64,000 nucleotides of DNA from Saccharina japonica (GCA_008828725.1 MEHQ01000488.1:236757-300756); one strand, 5' to 3'. Shown: positions 45,352 to 58,564, counted from the stretch's first letter. Made by a program: numbers and translations. Notes: generated by a model from the letters alone, not told the origin.

Positions 45352-45870
45352 GACGCATGCTACGGGTAGAGGTGCACCTGCATACAGGCCATTTTCTGCC
45401 TTCTGAGGGTGGTCACTTGAGGCGCTCTATACATCACCTAAATAAACTGATTTTGGACGAAACGAAAAGTTCTACCCGATGACCAATGCCATGGCCTAAG
45501 TAGGTAATGAACAATCTTGCAACACAAGAATAAGAAAGTCCGACAAAATTTGGTTAAGGGGAGCCCGATTATCCTGACACTATTCAGCCGAAAAGACGCG
45601 TGCTACGGTAGAGGTAGCACTTTTTGGCTGAATCGTTTTCTGAACGATCGGGCTCCTTAACCCAAATTCGTCGGACTTTCATTTTTGTGACGAAATATGT
45701 TTCAGATTTTACTTCGGCCATGCGATTTCTCATCCGGTAGCACTTATATTTCCCTCCAAAATCATTTTTTCGGTGAGGTATGACGTTCCTTAAGTGAGGA
45801 GCTCAGAAAAAACATGGTGCACCTCTATCGTAGCATGCCTCAAAAGTGCTACTTCTATCGTAGCAGGCGG
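45352..45870 (+). mobile_element. MITE, 'GACGC-TGCTACG' family, copy d, split by copy e
   Basis: Left part 45352-45594 ends at TTCAGCCGAAAA. The missing right end, AAAAGTGCTACTTCTATCG, reappears at 45843. AAAA on both sides is a 4-base candidate target duplication. Confidence 0.8.
45595..45842 (-). mobile_element. MITE, 'GACGC-TGCTACG' family, copy e, nested in copy d
   Basis: Inverted relative to its host copy: GACGCGTGCTACGGTAGAGG at the left, CCTCTATCGTAGCATGCCTC at the right. The interior is close to copies a and b, so it is younger than the diverged copy d. Confidence 0.82.
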
Positions 45871-46350
45871 TATCTACTGTAGAGTGAGTACTGTAGTCTG
45901 CGCTGAAAAAACGAATGTGAACTGGAACACTGTACGTAGCTGAGAGTAGTTTCCAATCGTGTATCTCGAAATTGGTGGGCTGAATGCCTCTCGTTGCTGA
46001 TTATGCCGCTGCTTTCTTCATGGCGTAGGCGGGGCATCAACGGTAACCACTATTTCTTGTGGTGTGTTACATACGTATATATATACATATATATATACGA
46101 AGTATACATCTATCGGTAGGCGGGGATCAAACCCTCGTCGATAAGTGCAGGTTACCGGAGTCCCTCAGTTACCGTCGATTGCCAATACGCACGGCGGGCA
46201 GACGGGATATTTCCGTTTCGTGATCGCAATGTTTTTGTCTGGTGAAACACCCGCACAAGAAAGCACTGACTGTAGCGGCTGGCGGCAAAACAACGCTTGC
46301 AGCGGGCACGGAGTACCTCACTTCGCTCGGCTTACAGAGTCAGCACCATC
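45871..46350. other. Non-coding stretch with a TA-rich tract
   Basis: TATATATACATATATATATA lies around 46075-46098. A 111-codon plus frame (46145-46480) runs into the tandem duplication below and has no recognised motif. Confidence 0.35.
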
Positions 46351-46510
46351 GTGTGCTCGGGTGGTTGTAGCAGAGGTCTATCGTAGGAGTCAACCAATAG
46401 AGTGGTTGCGTCATGAGTTCGTCCTCTCTTGTGTGCTCCGGTGGTTGGCGCAGGGGTCTATTGTAGGAGTCAACCAATAGAGTGGTTGCGTCATGAATTT
46501 CATCCTCGCA
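46351..46510. repeat. Tandem duplication, 80-bp unit x2
   Basis: The units start GTGTGCTCGG and GTGTGCTCCG. They share GTAGGAGTCAACCAATAGAG and TGGTTGCGTCATGA and differ at a few positions. Confidence 0.9.
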
Positions 46511-49500
46511 AAGTAGAAAGAGGACGTGATTCGTTACACTCCGAACGTTAGAATACTGACGGTAATCCCTGTCACAGCTGGTCTCCAGGCCAGCGGGAGT
46601 ATGACACAGTTGTTCCCATGCCGGTGCGTAGAGGTGGCGCTGGCCTGGTCCGTACGGGATACCCGTCTATCGTAGAGAAGAAGAGGCGCTACATCTAAGA
46701 GTGGAGAGGGGGTACTGGTTGTACCCATTCCTTGCAGGAAAGGAACTCATGACTTTCACGGGTCTCGGATCACGAGCATTACATATCAGCGGGAGACATT
46801 TGTGTATGTACTATGTACAATAACATCACTGTACTCGTAGGAGGAAAGGATAACGAAGGTTCACAAAATATAAATATCGTGGTCGCATTGTAAAACTTTA
46901 ATCTGCGCTTCAATGCGCCGACTGGAGAGATGGTATGGCAAAGCCCCCCATCGCTATAAGGTGACCACGTACACCCAGTCGGTGCGTTTCCTCATTCCTT
47001 CTTCTGCCACTAGCAGGTTTTTGAAGTGGTCAATATGCCACCATGGGGGGTATGGGTTGCATGTGACACTGCTGTAGTTATCCAGCGTGTGTATTATCCT
47101 CGAATTGGGTGTGTATGGGACGTGTGATGTGGTGTCCTTACGGCTATAGATGGTTGATAGAATATCATACAGGTGAAGAGCCTAGTGGCGCTAAGATTGT
47201 TCTCGTATACAGAAGTTTCCTTGGGTACATCAGATAGGCCGTAGCACAGAGGCTTTATAAGTCCATAGGAGGGTTCTAAGCACTAGAAGCTTCCTAAGGA
47301 CAAGATATCTCGTAGGATTAGCGCTTAGAATAACATGGGAACGATATTACCCCTTGGATAGGATATGGTATTATCCGTTGGACAGAACAGATGTTTCTTC
47401 AGAATGGCTAAACACCACAGGAAAGTTCCAGTGGCTGCTGTAGGTATCCGATTAACGGGTTGTTGGCAAGGATGTACTGTAATCTCCCGTTAAGCCGATC
47501 GAGTAAAAGAGTCTGCTCTCAGGCAGACTCCCTCCCCCCCCCCCAGCTCAGGTCACTTCTCACTCTTCCCTTGGTCATCCAGGCTTTTGCCTCTCACCTA
47601 GTCTACAGTCTACAGAGGTTAATAATAACCAGAGGTCTTTCCATATCGAAGAAGAAGCTTGCTTCAAGCTCAAGCAACGAACCTCCGTCTTCCATTCCCT
47701 TCTATCATCGTCTCTACTCGGTCACCATTTTCACAGACGTAGATAGCAACCGTAGGCGTAGATATAAGAACTCAACAACGATACGGCGATACCGGTAGGG
47801 TACAGCGGTCAGAACTTTACATGGAGTCGTGGAAGGGAAAGGTGTCACATTGCGCGTGCGTGCAAGGGACATGTCGTTCGGGATTGACAATGCGTATATA
47901 GCGCATGGGTGGTCAGTGTGGCTGGGTGTACGGGCTGGGCGACGGGTGCTACGGGAGAAGTTCAAGAGCCCTTCACGTGTTTGAGAAAACGCCTGACGTG
48001 AAGCGCACTACAGTAAATGCGCCTCCTAGCAATCGCTATGGAGACGAACGCGTTTTGCCTGATGAATACAATAATGGGCATGTTGGCAGCATATCTAACG
48101 AACATAATGAAAAACAATAATCACATCGGATCCAGACAGATTGGAAAACGTTTGAGCTGATACGCTCCGTCGGTATAGCAGTAGTTGGATTGGCTCTAAG
48201 CGGCAAAGCCTATCGCATCCCGGCTCGAGTGGCGCTGCTACCAATGGTGAATTGATGGAGCTTACGCTGCGCGGGTAACACAATGCGACCGTTCGCGAAC
48301 ATGTGTATGTCGTGCGATCACTTCAGCACCAACAACGTAGTTCCTAGTCCTCGGAAGCCGTGCCACCAATGCCGAGTGCGATGCCAAGAAGGCCAATTAT
48401 TTTTGTACCTTTTAGTTTTTCGCATTTTCACCAAGTACACCATTGGGTTTACTTCGCCGAAATGAAATCACTTGGCCCATTGACACGATAACACTGTGTG
48501 CCTAAGTCCTCAGTAGGTAGAAAATCGAAGGAGCCGAACGATTGGGGTGGGCCACAGCATAGTTATTGGTCAGTACCTTGACCAATTGGGCAAGCACAGC
48601 GATTATGCACATGTACGATACAGAATGGTTTATATATTGTCCCTCGTCTGGGCTCGATGATAACAGCGTCAACACTGTCAGGCATTTTGTAGGACTACAA
48701 GGTTAGGTACACGTAGAGCTGGACGAAGCATTGTCCTATGGTCGTGAGGTGAGGAAAACAATGTTAGAATCAGCGCTAGCATACGTAGGGGGCTCGTATG
48801 GTTTGGAGCCGACAAGCGAATGGTTGGTTCGGTCGATTGTAGCGTGTCGGTTCCCGCCCAAACCAAAAGAAGATATTTTTTATCGGTGTTCCTGTTTTAA
48901 AATGTAAACGCAACCGAAACCCTCATATTTTTGTGTTTGTTTTATTTGTCTCGTTCACCGGGAACGCCTATATGTCAACATGAAAACCCCGTTTGATATG
49001 TGCACCCAAAGCCGACTACGTCCGTAGTACAGTAGATGCTTGCACAATTGACAGCTGTAGCGCACTGCGATACTGCGAAGGACTGCCACGCCCAATGCAG
49101 ATGGCCGTGCTGACCATGCGCCAGATGACGAAGCGAGGGCAGGGGGGGGGGGGGGGGGGTGGGACGTTCCGCCCCGAGGTGTTGGGTGCAGGGTACCAGA
49201 CCTTGTGCAGACAGAGGGCGCGAGTTCAACGGGCGACGGAGCGGAAACGGAGTTAGATGCGAGACACAATTCAATCCAACACCAAAACATCAATCGCGCG
49301 GATCGGGAATCGGGAGCCTCATGTTCGTGCTACTCGAATAGCACTAGCCTAAGATGACATCCGGGATGCAAGTGTTACGAACCTGTCTATAGTACAGGTC
49401 TGTAAGGAGACTTGTTCAGTCTCTCTCACGCCAATGCCAACAGGAGCGTCGTTAAACTCGCCTTGCGTATGATAGCCTTGTAATTCGACATGAGGCGCGA

Positions 49501-49992
49501 GACCGCGATGTTCGTTACTGACTGCCAAATTTCAGAAGCTCCAGAGTAGGCACTGAACTACAGTAGTTGGTTTTGTCAGCATTGGGGGACCATTAGTAAC
49601 CAACAGCCGGTGATCAACTGTCAGCGCCGAAGGCGGAAGTTCCCTGAAGGGCAGGCGATATGGCTTCAGCCTATGTAAACCCGCCCCAACCTTTTTCGTG
49701 TATTGGTTTCGCTTTCCTCAACCCCCCCCATCCGCCCATCCCCGCCCCGCCGGCCTCCTTGTCCTGCGAGCCATGATCCATTTTCTTCAACGCCATATCC
49801 CCCCCCCCCTGCCTTCCCTTTCACATCCCGGCTCCACACCTTCCTGTACAATCGCCTCTCTCCCTCTCCCGCCGCGGTTCATTTAAACGGGCCGACCAGC
49901 ATCGCTCTCTATTGTTTTGATCGAGCAACCCACAGTGTTCTGTACCGCCCTCTTTCTCCATACACGTGTGGGGGGAGGCAAGCGGTATGGGC
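46511..49992. other. 3.5 kb without recognised genes or repeat families
   Basis: Several short frames exist (for example the 71-codon frame at 47905-48120) but none carries a known motif. There are poly-C (47530) and poly-G (49142-49160) runs and a C-rich block at 49720-49810. Confidence 0.35.
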
Positions 49993-50257
49993 AGATGCAT
50001 GTTACGGTAGCCTGCACGCAGGTGCACCATATGTCGTCTGAGAGTGGTCACTTGAAGAGCTCTATACCTCACTCAAAACCTGATTTTAGTGGGAAATATG
50101 AGTGCTACCTGGTACCCCATAAGCAATCCCACGGCCCAAGTATACCATGACCAATATTGAAAATACAAGAAGAAATGTCCGACGATTTACGGTTAAGGCG
50201 TCCCGCCATTCAGAAAACGCGCAACCGAAAATGGGTACCTCTATCGCAGCACACGTC
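49993..50257 (+). mobile_element. MITE, 'GACGC-TGCTACG' family, copy f
   Basis: Left end GATGCATGTTACGGTAGCC, right end CCTCTATCGCAGCACACGTC. Interior blocks CACTTGAAGAGCTCTATACC and GTCCGACGATTTACGG. It belongs with copies d and g to a subfamily carrying CTGCA-GCAGGTGCACC. Confidence 0.75.
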
Positions 50258-52178
50258 GCCACGGTATTGTTAACAATGCGCCTCCCTGCGTACATAATCA
50301 TCCCTTCCTTGGCGAGGTAAAATATTCGAGTGGAACTAATGGCGGGTAGTACCCACCACCCTGCTTAAAAACAATGGGGTTGTGGACATACCGACAACCC
50401 CATCCGCCTGGTAATAAAGGGAGTGAGACAGCCCCCCCCCCGTCCCACGCCTGCAGTAGACGTTCCACAACAGTGGCACACTCACAAAATTCACCAGCAC
50501 GGGCACCCGTTAAAAGACCAGCAACATAAGCACCACAACCACCTTCACCAAATGCCAACATCAACAGTACGAGCAGCAACATCGCCACCAAAACTACTGT
50601 AGCAAGAGTGGCACCAACACTATCGCCAGCGAGAGAACCTGTATCATAATTAACATCGTTGCCATCGACACGACGTGCCTCGTTTCCGGTGAAGGGGTCA
50701 ACAGCTCGTCCGTTAATCTGTCACAGGTTGTTATTACTTGAGCCCAGTTCCTGCCGCCGTGTGTAGTAATGGTCGTGGTGTAGGTGGCGCGACGATGGTG
50801 GCAGTGCTGCCTTTTGTGCGGGCTAGCACAGAGTTCCACGAGCAACACTGGGCGTTCTTCTGTTAACCAACCACTCGAACGCTACATGGGTACGGTTCCT
50901 GGTGCGGCCGGGGAGAGAAACGGCATCGCGGCGCCTGCAGCGACCCCGACGCAACACCGCAAAACGTAGCGCAGAAGCCAACATAGATAAGCGAAGGCTA
51001 ATAATGTTTTTTTTTAATTACCAATACAAGTCAGTTCGTCCCACATCGGGTCGCGTTACGACCGCCCTCTAGGGCTGGGAACACAACCCGCTGCGCACAA
51101 GGGAGGCGTGAAGCACTGCGTCAAATAGTGTAAGGACACTAAGTAAGCTTGTGCAATCCCAGAGGATGAACATGTCCTCCTCCCGACAAATATGATAACG
51201 ACGGTGCAACCACCCCTGAGACGATGTCCCGGCAGCCCCAACCGATGATGATCGTCGGAGATCCCACAAGCGGCGTTTCTTCAGTAGTCGTCGGAGATTG
51301 AATATGGTGCTGAAAATTCTAAATAGTTTCTCTCTCGGCAATTCCCGACTGTTTGATGATGTGGATCGATTCCTAACGAGACCTGAGGAACCGCATTTTG
51401 GTACTGTTCCCGCGGTCCTGGAAGTTACGGCAACACCATCAAGCAGCAGTAGAGTAGCGACACCGGATCAGGCAGGTGGTTTCGGTACCTCAGCGTGTCT
51501 ATGTGTGCATCCACCTCAGGATCATGTTCCTGGTGATATCGCGTTGAAGGTACTCCTGGTGGGGATGACACCCAGGAAGATCCTGTGTTAGATGGTGGTA
51601 TTCTCTTGACAGTCATGCCTTAATTCCGACGAAAGCATTCCGCCAATCAATCGATGTGAGATCCCGGGCGATACGCAGCTACAGACTCCCAAGCGACGAT
51701 GATCCTGATGATCATGGTGATCCGAGGCAACGCTCGGGTGGCTCTGGCGCTCCCAGTCAAAACGTTTCCTTGCGTACGGGGGCACATGCACTCTTGTACT
51801 GGACGTCGCCGTCGAAAGCCGTCGTCGAGCTGGATGACCGGCTCCTCGTCGTTGCTTGCCCTTGGCAGGCACGGCGAAGCCGTTTCTGTACGACGTCGTC
51901 CTCGTCCATTCCTCGTATGCTCTGTTAGCCTGCTGTAATAAGCTGACTGTGTATTTTCTTGAAAAGCATCGAAACATGGAGCACATATAGGTGGGAGTCC
52001 AATGCCTCCAGTCTGTGGGTTGATTGTTTTTTCTCTTTTTCACGTATGTACTACTGTATCGCTCGATATGATTACACCTGGTGACTTGTACATGTGGTCG
52101 TGTAGGTCCACAGAAGAAAAGCGACGGGGCCGACGGAGAGTAAAGAACACGGGAAAAAAATCCTGCTGCTAGATGCTG
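50258..52178. other. No gene supported
   Basis: A 97-codon plus frame (51298-51591; VLKILNSFSLGNSRLFDDVD) and a 223-codon minus frame (51588-52259, partly running into the MITE) look non-random in composition, but neither has a motif I know and each has open competitors on the other strand. They could be exons or degraded elements. Confidence 0.3.
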
Positions 52179-52426
52179 AAGGCATGCTACGGTAGCCTGC
52201 ATGCAGGTGCACCCTGATGTTTCTGAGGGGGGCCATTCGAGGACCTCTGTGCCTGACACAAAAACTCATTCTGGGCGAAAATAAAACTTCTATTCGACGA
52301 ACAAGAACATGACCTGAGTATACAACGAGCAATATTGCAACACGATGATTAAAATCCGACGAGTTTGCGTTCAGATGGCCGATCATCCAGACACCATTAA
52401 AGCAAAAAAAGTGCTACCTACGCGTC
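52179..52426 (+). mobile_element. MITE, 'GACGC-TGCTACG' family, copy g
   Basis: Begins GGCATGCTACGGTAGCCTGC and ends AAAGTGCTACCTACGCGTC. The interior is diverged but collinear. Confidence 0.75.
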
Positions 52427-55040
52427 CCTGCAGTAAGCAGTACTGTGCGTACCTGGTCAAATACGCGTAATTCTATATATGGTTACGAACCACAACAACT
52501 CCCGCGAAATCCATTGGGTTGAATCCGAAACGCGCATCACAAACAGGTAGAAGTCCGAACATTTCATTCTTCGGACTAATAAGTGCAGGTACAAGTATTG
52601 TATCGAATCGGGCCACTTTACGTTTTGGTTCGCTAGGACAATATTAGGCGTCGCACGCAATATTGCTCATTTTCCGTGCAAACCCATGCTCGCAAGCTGT
52701 GTGTGTAGTGGCTCGATCGCGGTAATACAGGGTGTGTAAAGTTCAATGGCACCTGGTACGTTTGACGATGCTGCCTGCTATGCTATGATTTGAGCAGCTT
52801 TGAGAGCGGGGTCTACGAATATGCGTCTATACGAGTTAATCGTTTGGTGTCGCTCGTACTACTGTTTAGTTTCTTGAAGCTCATCGTTGAAAATCGCTTT
52901 GTCTGATATGCCGATCGCGCATACTGCGGTGTGTGTGATTCCATGATGCCTGATGCATTCTGCCTTGGTGTAGTCTGGGTGGCTATAGGCGGAGGCTGCG
53001 GATGGACCTTAATACCATCCCCAATAGGTCGATGGGCTTGGTGGCACTAAAAACACAGCGATACGAAACTCGCTTGTTTTTTTGTCGGCCCGTGATACCT
53101 GCCCTGGGAGGAAACCAGCCCCGTCGTGATAATTGTCGATTTTTTGGGGGTTGAGCGCCGCTGGAAGAAGAACGGCGCAACCTGATTGTTGGGTTCGTAG
53201 GCTGGTTTGGGGTAATCGTCGAGCCCCAGTACAGTTTATTATGTTACAGATCCCGGGATCGTAAAAACAGGTCGACCTCAAGCTCTCCGCACGATTTGTT
53301 TACCTGTTTGAGGTTTAGTGCCGACGGACACCACACGGAAATTACAACGTAAACTCTTAGAATGTTTCCCCTGATCTTCTCTTGACTACCTACTAGAAGG
53401 TAAATATCGAAGGCGGAGGGCTCAACATCGGACATTTTCTTAGAAAGAGAGTAGATATTACAATCCTTTAAGCAAGGATCGTCGAGAAGATATTTCGTCT
53501 TATAAAAATAATCGTGGTTCGAAATCAGACTGTTCTGGTAAATTTATCCTAGTTGCAATAGCGGCGCAGCCGTGTTATTGGCCGTTTCCGGTCCGTTTTC
53601 GGTCCGGTTTGGGGTAAGGCTAAGGGTGAGGGGTCGGAGTTTGCTAGGCTTACGCCCGTACGTTGATTCCACCAGGAGGCGCTTCCTAGCGAGAAAACAA
53701 TAATAGGCGAACAGCCCGCCTATACTTATACAGACCCCTGCTAACGGGGTGTAATACAAGCTCGACAATGAGTCATCCGAGCTCTCTTCCAGGAGATTTT
53801 CACCCACCTGCCCATTGCTGTAGGGGTACAGTAAACATGTATTGAGGTCGGGGCCATGTCTTCCTTGTTGTAAAAAAAATCGTATCATTTTCCACGTATT
53901 CGCCTTAACACCCCTACAACGTATGTGTTTCGTATCGTCGCCTTCTTGTTCTCGAAATTAATACCAGTCAGTGTACACACTACTAGTCGTTGTAGGGACA
54001 TGTTGGTTCTCTGGGACGCCCAGGGAGACAGTTGGAACTGGCCCTTTCGACTGAATGTACGGTTTGAATATCCCCGCGAGGTAATCACTATTGGCATGGT
54101 AGTATGGGAACGATCGGGAGGAAAAGAAAGATCGAGGTTGGTGTTCCAATCACGTTCGGCCTACGAAGATATGAGTTTGAGAGGAGGAGAGAAAAAACGC
54201 AGCAGCCGCTGCAGGAGCACGAGCATTGGTGGGTTCCGGTTACAATCCGAAGCAATGGCATGCGGTCTGCTTGTGCGTTCTTAATCAGTTCGATGCCGTG
54301 TTGCATAGCACTATCATCCTTGTTCCCCTTATTCCAGGGAAAAACCTTTTGAGGAGAATAACGAAAGACCATGAAACACAAGAAACACACAAAAAAAACG
54401 ATAGATGCCCTTAATGTTTCCGCTCCCCTCCCGACCCCGTGCAACGCGACCCATGTCAAGTCTCCGCGGCGTTGCGCATGCTTCGCCGGCTATCGTTGTC
54501 TCGCTGCCACATTCCACGAGGACGAATAAAGATACCACACAGCTTTTCTCGTAATCCGTCGACAGCCTAGTCTATGCTGTCGCTCGGTCTGTTCTTCCAA
54601 GGACTAAAATACAGGAACCTCAAACATGGACAAAACTTAGGTCACATGGAGCAGTGGCAGAAGAGGGGAACCCCGTGTTGGACTGTCGCGGTCCTCCTAT
54701 GCCTCGATATACATACATACCAACTAAACTGGCAGACGTGAGACAGGACTCTATTCTAAGAGTCCTAAGTAGACATTAATTCCTATTCATGTAGCTGCGT
54801 ATGCCGTTATACATCCGATGACATGTGGTAGTACTGCTATCAACACCCTTCTGTCCCTGCGTGGTTAGGGGGTTCGAGGGTCTACGGTCGTACGACTACG
54901 GTCATGGACGACATGAGTACCCCCCCCCCCGCCCCTCCCAGCGGAGAATGAAGGACAAACACAAATCAGATAAAACAAGACACATTCTCTAACACAAAAA
55001 CAATGCAAAAACACGACAAATTACGAGCTAGCAGCAGCAC
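52427..55040. other. 2.6 kb without recognised genes
   Basis: Contains a short match to the paralogue family (minus strand about 52634-52649) and a GC-rich block at 53560-53680 related in inverted orientation to 34640-34770. At 54870-54930, GGGTCTACGG, TACGACTACGG and GAGTACCCCCCCC recur from the 62.7 kb repeat. The 119-codon plus frame at 53925-54284 has no known motif. Confidence 0.35.
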
Positions 55041-55287
55041 CAACATCAGCAGTTTGCAGCTGCAACATATGTTCAACCTACTATGAGCACGTAGTCATTT
55101 ACCTGCGCTGTCTGCCAATCAGCGTCATGTCTTCCTCTACAGCGGTGCTAGTACTGTACTGGAGCAACATCAGCAGTTTGCGGCTGCAACATATGTTCAA
55201 CCTACTATGAGCACGTAGTCATTTACCTACGCTGTCTGCCATCAGTGTCATGCCTTCCTCTACAGCGATGCTATTACTGTCTGTTGC
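55041..55287. repeat. Tandem duplication, 124-bp unit x2
   Basis: CAACATCAGCAGTTTGC begins each unit. The blocks TTCAACCTACTATGAGCACG, TCTGCC and CTTCCTCTACAGCG are repeated with about ten differences. Confidence 0.9.
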
Positions 55288-57031
55288 CTCCTCCCTCCCC
55301 GCATCCTTATTCACGACCCACGACAGTTTCTCAGGCGGTGCGCACGCTGGTATAGCTAGACATGTTTGTGCTCCACCTACATCGGCGACCCCCTGGTACC
55401 GCTCGCACTTACGTTCGATTCCGCAGGGGTGCACAACCTGGCCTTCTTCCCAAACACCAAAGGAAATTTCTCTGTGGGACACCCTGTGGCTCATAACACT
55501 CGGAGATCATCCACTATACATGGCTGACAGCTCTTGTGGTAGCCGACATGATATCGTGCTATCTCCACGAACACAGCCCGACTGGAAGACAGCCCCTCAA
55601 AATGCGGCACAGCTGCGCTCCCAAATAAAGAGCTACCACCTTTTAATGGCCGTTTCGATGTTGTGGCATATATTGCTTGTGAAGGGCTTGCCATACGACA
55701 GAGTGTGATCGGTAACGTCATTGTCGCCGGGGGTTAATATCATGCAGGAGGGGATGGTGGTGTGCACGGATCGGAGCCCGGTGAACTATTTCCAAGTAAC
55801 TGTGGCAGGTAACACGGCAACCTCGACAAAATGACGTTTACCTCACCCACGTTTATTGTACGTTACCTTTACCAGCTCTCCCCGGGCATCCTAGCAACGT
55901 TCTCGATGCTTAGTGCGTTGATATGTGGTGTACAGTCCAACATTATACTCTAGGAGTCACTGTAAGCTCCCTCCGCCATGATCAGCTGCGTTACTTTCTC
56001 TCATGCCAGCAGGCCGTTCTGTCCTCAATTCGCTACCATCCCTAAGGGCTACAACAATGATTTACTATCGCGATATCGCGCACATTCCTCCAGATGATCC
56101 ATGAGTTCCATTCCCCGTCTCAAATCATGTTTTCTTGCGTCGCATCCGATGTGCTACACCGAAACCCCCCTCGCGCTTCTCCGTGCGTGCGACGTACGAC
56201 CTAGCCAGCTACCTTGCCGTCAGCGGTGACCGCTAGCTCACTGGTAATTTCTTACCCCTATACCTATACCTACCCCTTAAGTCATCTGTGCGTTGGGAGG
56301 GGGTTCGATTCAACCTATTCAATGCCTCCAATCCCTGACAAGTCTGCCACGCGCCAGACGTCGACGAGACGTCTCTACTACCCTGGTGCGTGGTCTGAGA
56401 AACCCTGGGCTTGCTCTGATGTTGAGGGCCACGTTCGCTTGGATCAAGCACGCAACACTCAATTTCAACCAAACGGTCTTGCTTCCAAAATTATGCTCGA
56501 AAGTCGGCCACAAACATTTGGGCTTGCTCGCGACCCCCCCTGCGCCAGTACGGACATACCGGTGTGTCGCTGCCGTCTTCGCTGCCGCGTAGGCAGGTAC
56601 ATACATATACTCAATATAACATTAAAATAAACACGGGTTTGCCGAGCGTGCGTGGGCGTACGTGAAGCGTGTTACAAAAATCTACACCGAAACACACAAT
56701 ATATTCATACTTTCCAGGCAACGAAATGTACAGAAACTGCCACACGGGGGAAGGTTTACACTAACATATAGCCTTCTAATTACGGGGGCGACAAGGAAGC
56801 CAGCCCCCCTCCCCCCCTCAATAAAAACGAACGTCAACACCGACAACTCTCCGGATTGTCGTAAGAGGAGGACAATTCTTCAGTACAATACCATCTAATT
56901 TATAAACATAATACGTGCTTCATGCCTGTGGTGGCAAGCGTAGCGAATTTCCGTCGTCTGCAAGAGTATCTTCTTGCCGTATCGAACTGTCAACAACATT
57001 TACACTGGCTGGGGGGGGGTAGGGGGCGTAC
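55288..57031. other. No gene supported
   Basis: Overlapping frames on both strands (152 codons plus at 55250-55708; 91 codons minus at 55219-55494; about 95-138 codons in three frames at 56214-56630) compete with one another. None has recognisable domains, so I do not choose among them. Confidence 0.3.
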
Positions 57032-57445
57032 TCATTTATTGCTTGCCTTAGTTATTTGACCATTGACCACGCACCCCTTTTCAGACGGAGCACCGTTCCT
57101 ACTCCTAATAGAGACACCTCCAACATTTGGGCGCTCATGACGTTGTTTCCACATATTACAAAGAAACATTTTGTTTTTTGGGGGGGGGGGGAATGGGGCA
57201 AGATACTTCGTGCATGAAATGGCTCTCGGGCTCGCTGGCAGAGTGCATGAAATGGTTCCCGGGCTCGCTTGCAAAGTTTTCTTTAAATCCCCGGAGGCCG
57301 AAGAGCTGCTCCTGACACTGGATTTTATTATGGGAGCCACAGCAGAGCTCCCTCCTACCTGGATCCCCTTCGCACTCCCCGGTATAGCAATATACATGCT
57401 CCCATTCGATGCCCGTCCGGCCGTGGCTTGGACGACATCGAACAC
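57032..57445 (-). CDS. Hypothetical protein, 137 residues
   Basis: The frame starts MFDVVQATAGR and ends ITKASNK. The N-terminal half is Gly/Ser/Ala/Ile-rich (IAIPGSAKGIQVGG). The middle holds an internal repeat, LQASPGTISCT / LPASPRAISCT, which mirrors a DNA-level duplication (GGCTCGCT-GCA-GTGCATGAAATGG on the plus strand). The C-terminal half is basic. No signal peptide or membrane segment. A 167-codon plus frame overlaps it and is equally open, so this is only a candidate; the poly-G run at 57180 falls inside it as a Pro stretch. Confidence 0.2.
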   Translation of the reverse strand: MFDVVQATAGRASNGSMYIAIPGSAKGIQVGGSSAVAPIIKSSVRSSSSASGDLKKTLQASPGTISCTLPASPRAISCTKYLAPFPPPPKNKMFLCNMWKQRHERPNVGGVSIRSRNGAPSEKGCVVNGQITKASNK

Positions 57446-58564
57446 TCGTCGACCATGCCCCCTGCCGTGCTGGGTGTGCCTGCGCTGGTCTAGGTCGTCA
57501 CCTACTTCTCACTGGCACGGAAAAATAGGGGGGTGCAGGGGTTTACAGGGTCAGAGGCGGCAGTTGTTGCATTTGAAAAGAGGGGGGAGGGGGGTGTTAG
57601 TGTTGACCAGGTCGTTTTTTTTCAGCGGAATGTGCGGTTGGTTGTGGCAGTTATTTGTTTCTGGCTTACGATAAAAACTTAAAGGAACAGTCGTACGTGC
57701 ATGATGGCATTCCGTTGGAACGTATGTCCCTCTAGACGCTACCGAAACAAGGAATATGATACTATGGTGTTGTAGGGTCAATGGTGCGATGCCAGGCTGA
57801 AAGAGGGAGTAGAGACAGAGGGGATCAAAGCAGAGGGGCGGTATGCCGTGATCACGATGAACGAGTAGTTGGCATCGCCTCAAGCCACGTCACCACTAGG
57901 TGCCCCGGCAATGTGATGAGGATCATGTGTTGATGAGGAGTCGTGTGTTTTCGCCGACGTAATTTCTGTTCAAGGGGGCTTAGTAAAATCGTAAATCCTG
58001 TGTAACTAACGTAATAGCTTTATCCCCAAATAAAATTACCTAGACGTAACTGCCACGTGTATCAAGTATTTTTCGCTCAGTATGCTCTTTTTCATATGAT
58101 AGGAAGGAACCCTTAATGAGCCATTATGTTTCACTTTTTTACGTCAATGCCCATTCAAGTACACAATGAATTTCTTTTTTTCTTGATTTGATGAGAATAA
58201 TGCCCTTCTTTTGTTGGTTTGTTTTTTTTCAAACAACTATTTTGCGCATTGTTTTTTGCTGACTGGGAACCTACTTGAAGCAACACCCACCCGAATCCCA
58301 AGGGCCAGAGCGAAGGCAGGAGAGTCCCAGACAGAGAGGGAATACTTGAACCGAGTAAACCAAAACTCAATATATAAAAAAATGCCATTTTGTTATGTTC
58401 GCCTTGGAATCTCGTAATTCAGGTTTTCGATGATTGTTTCTACTTCGGAAATTTGGATGGAGCCGGAGAAAACCACACCCAGTTCGTTTAGTTTTGTTCT
58501 ATTCTTCTTTTTTGTCGTGTATCACGGGGGGGCATAGTAAACTCGTTTCGCTTTTTTGTTTCTA
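57446..58564. other. Non-coding stretch; nothing recognised
   Basis: Mixed sequence; TCTCTTTCC and T-rich stretches around 58130-58240. No gene supported. Confidence 0.35.
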
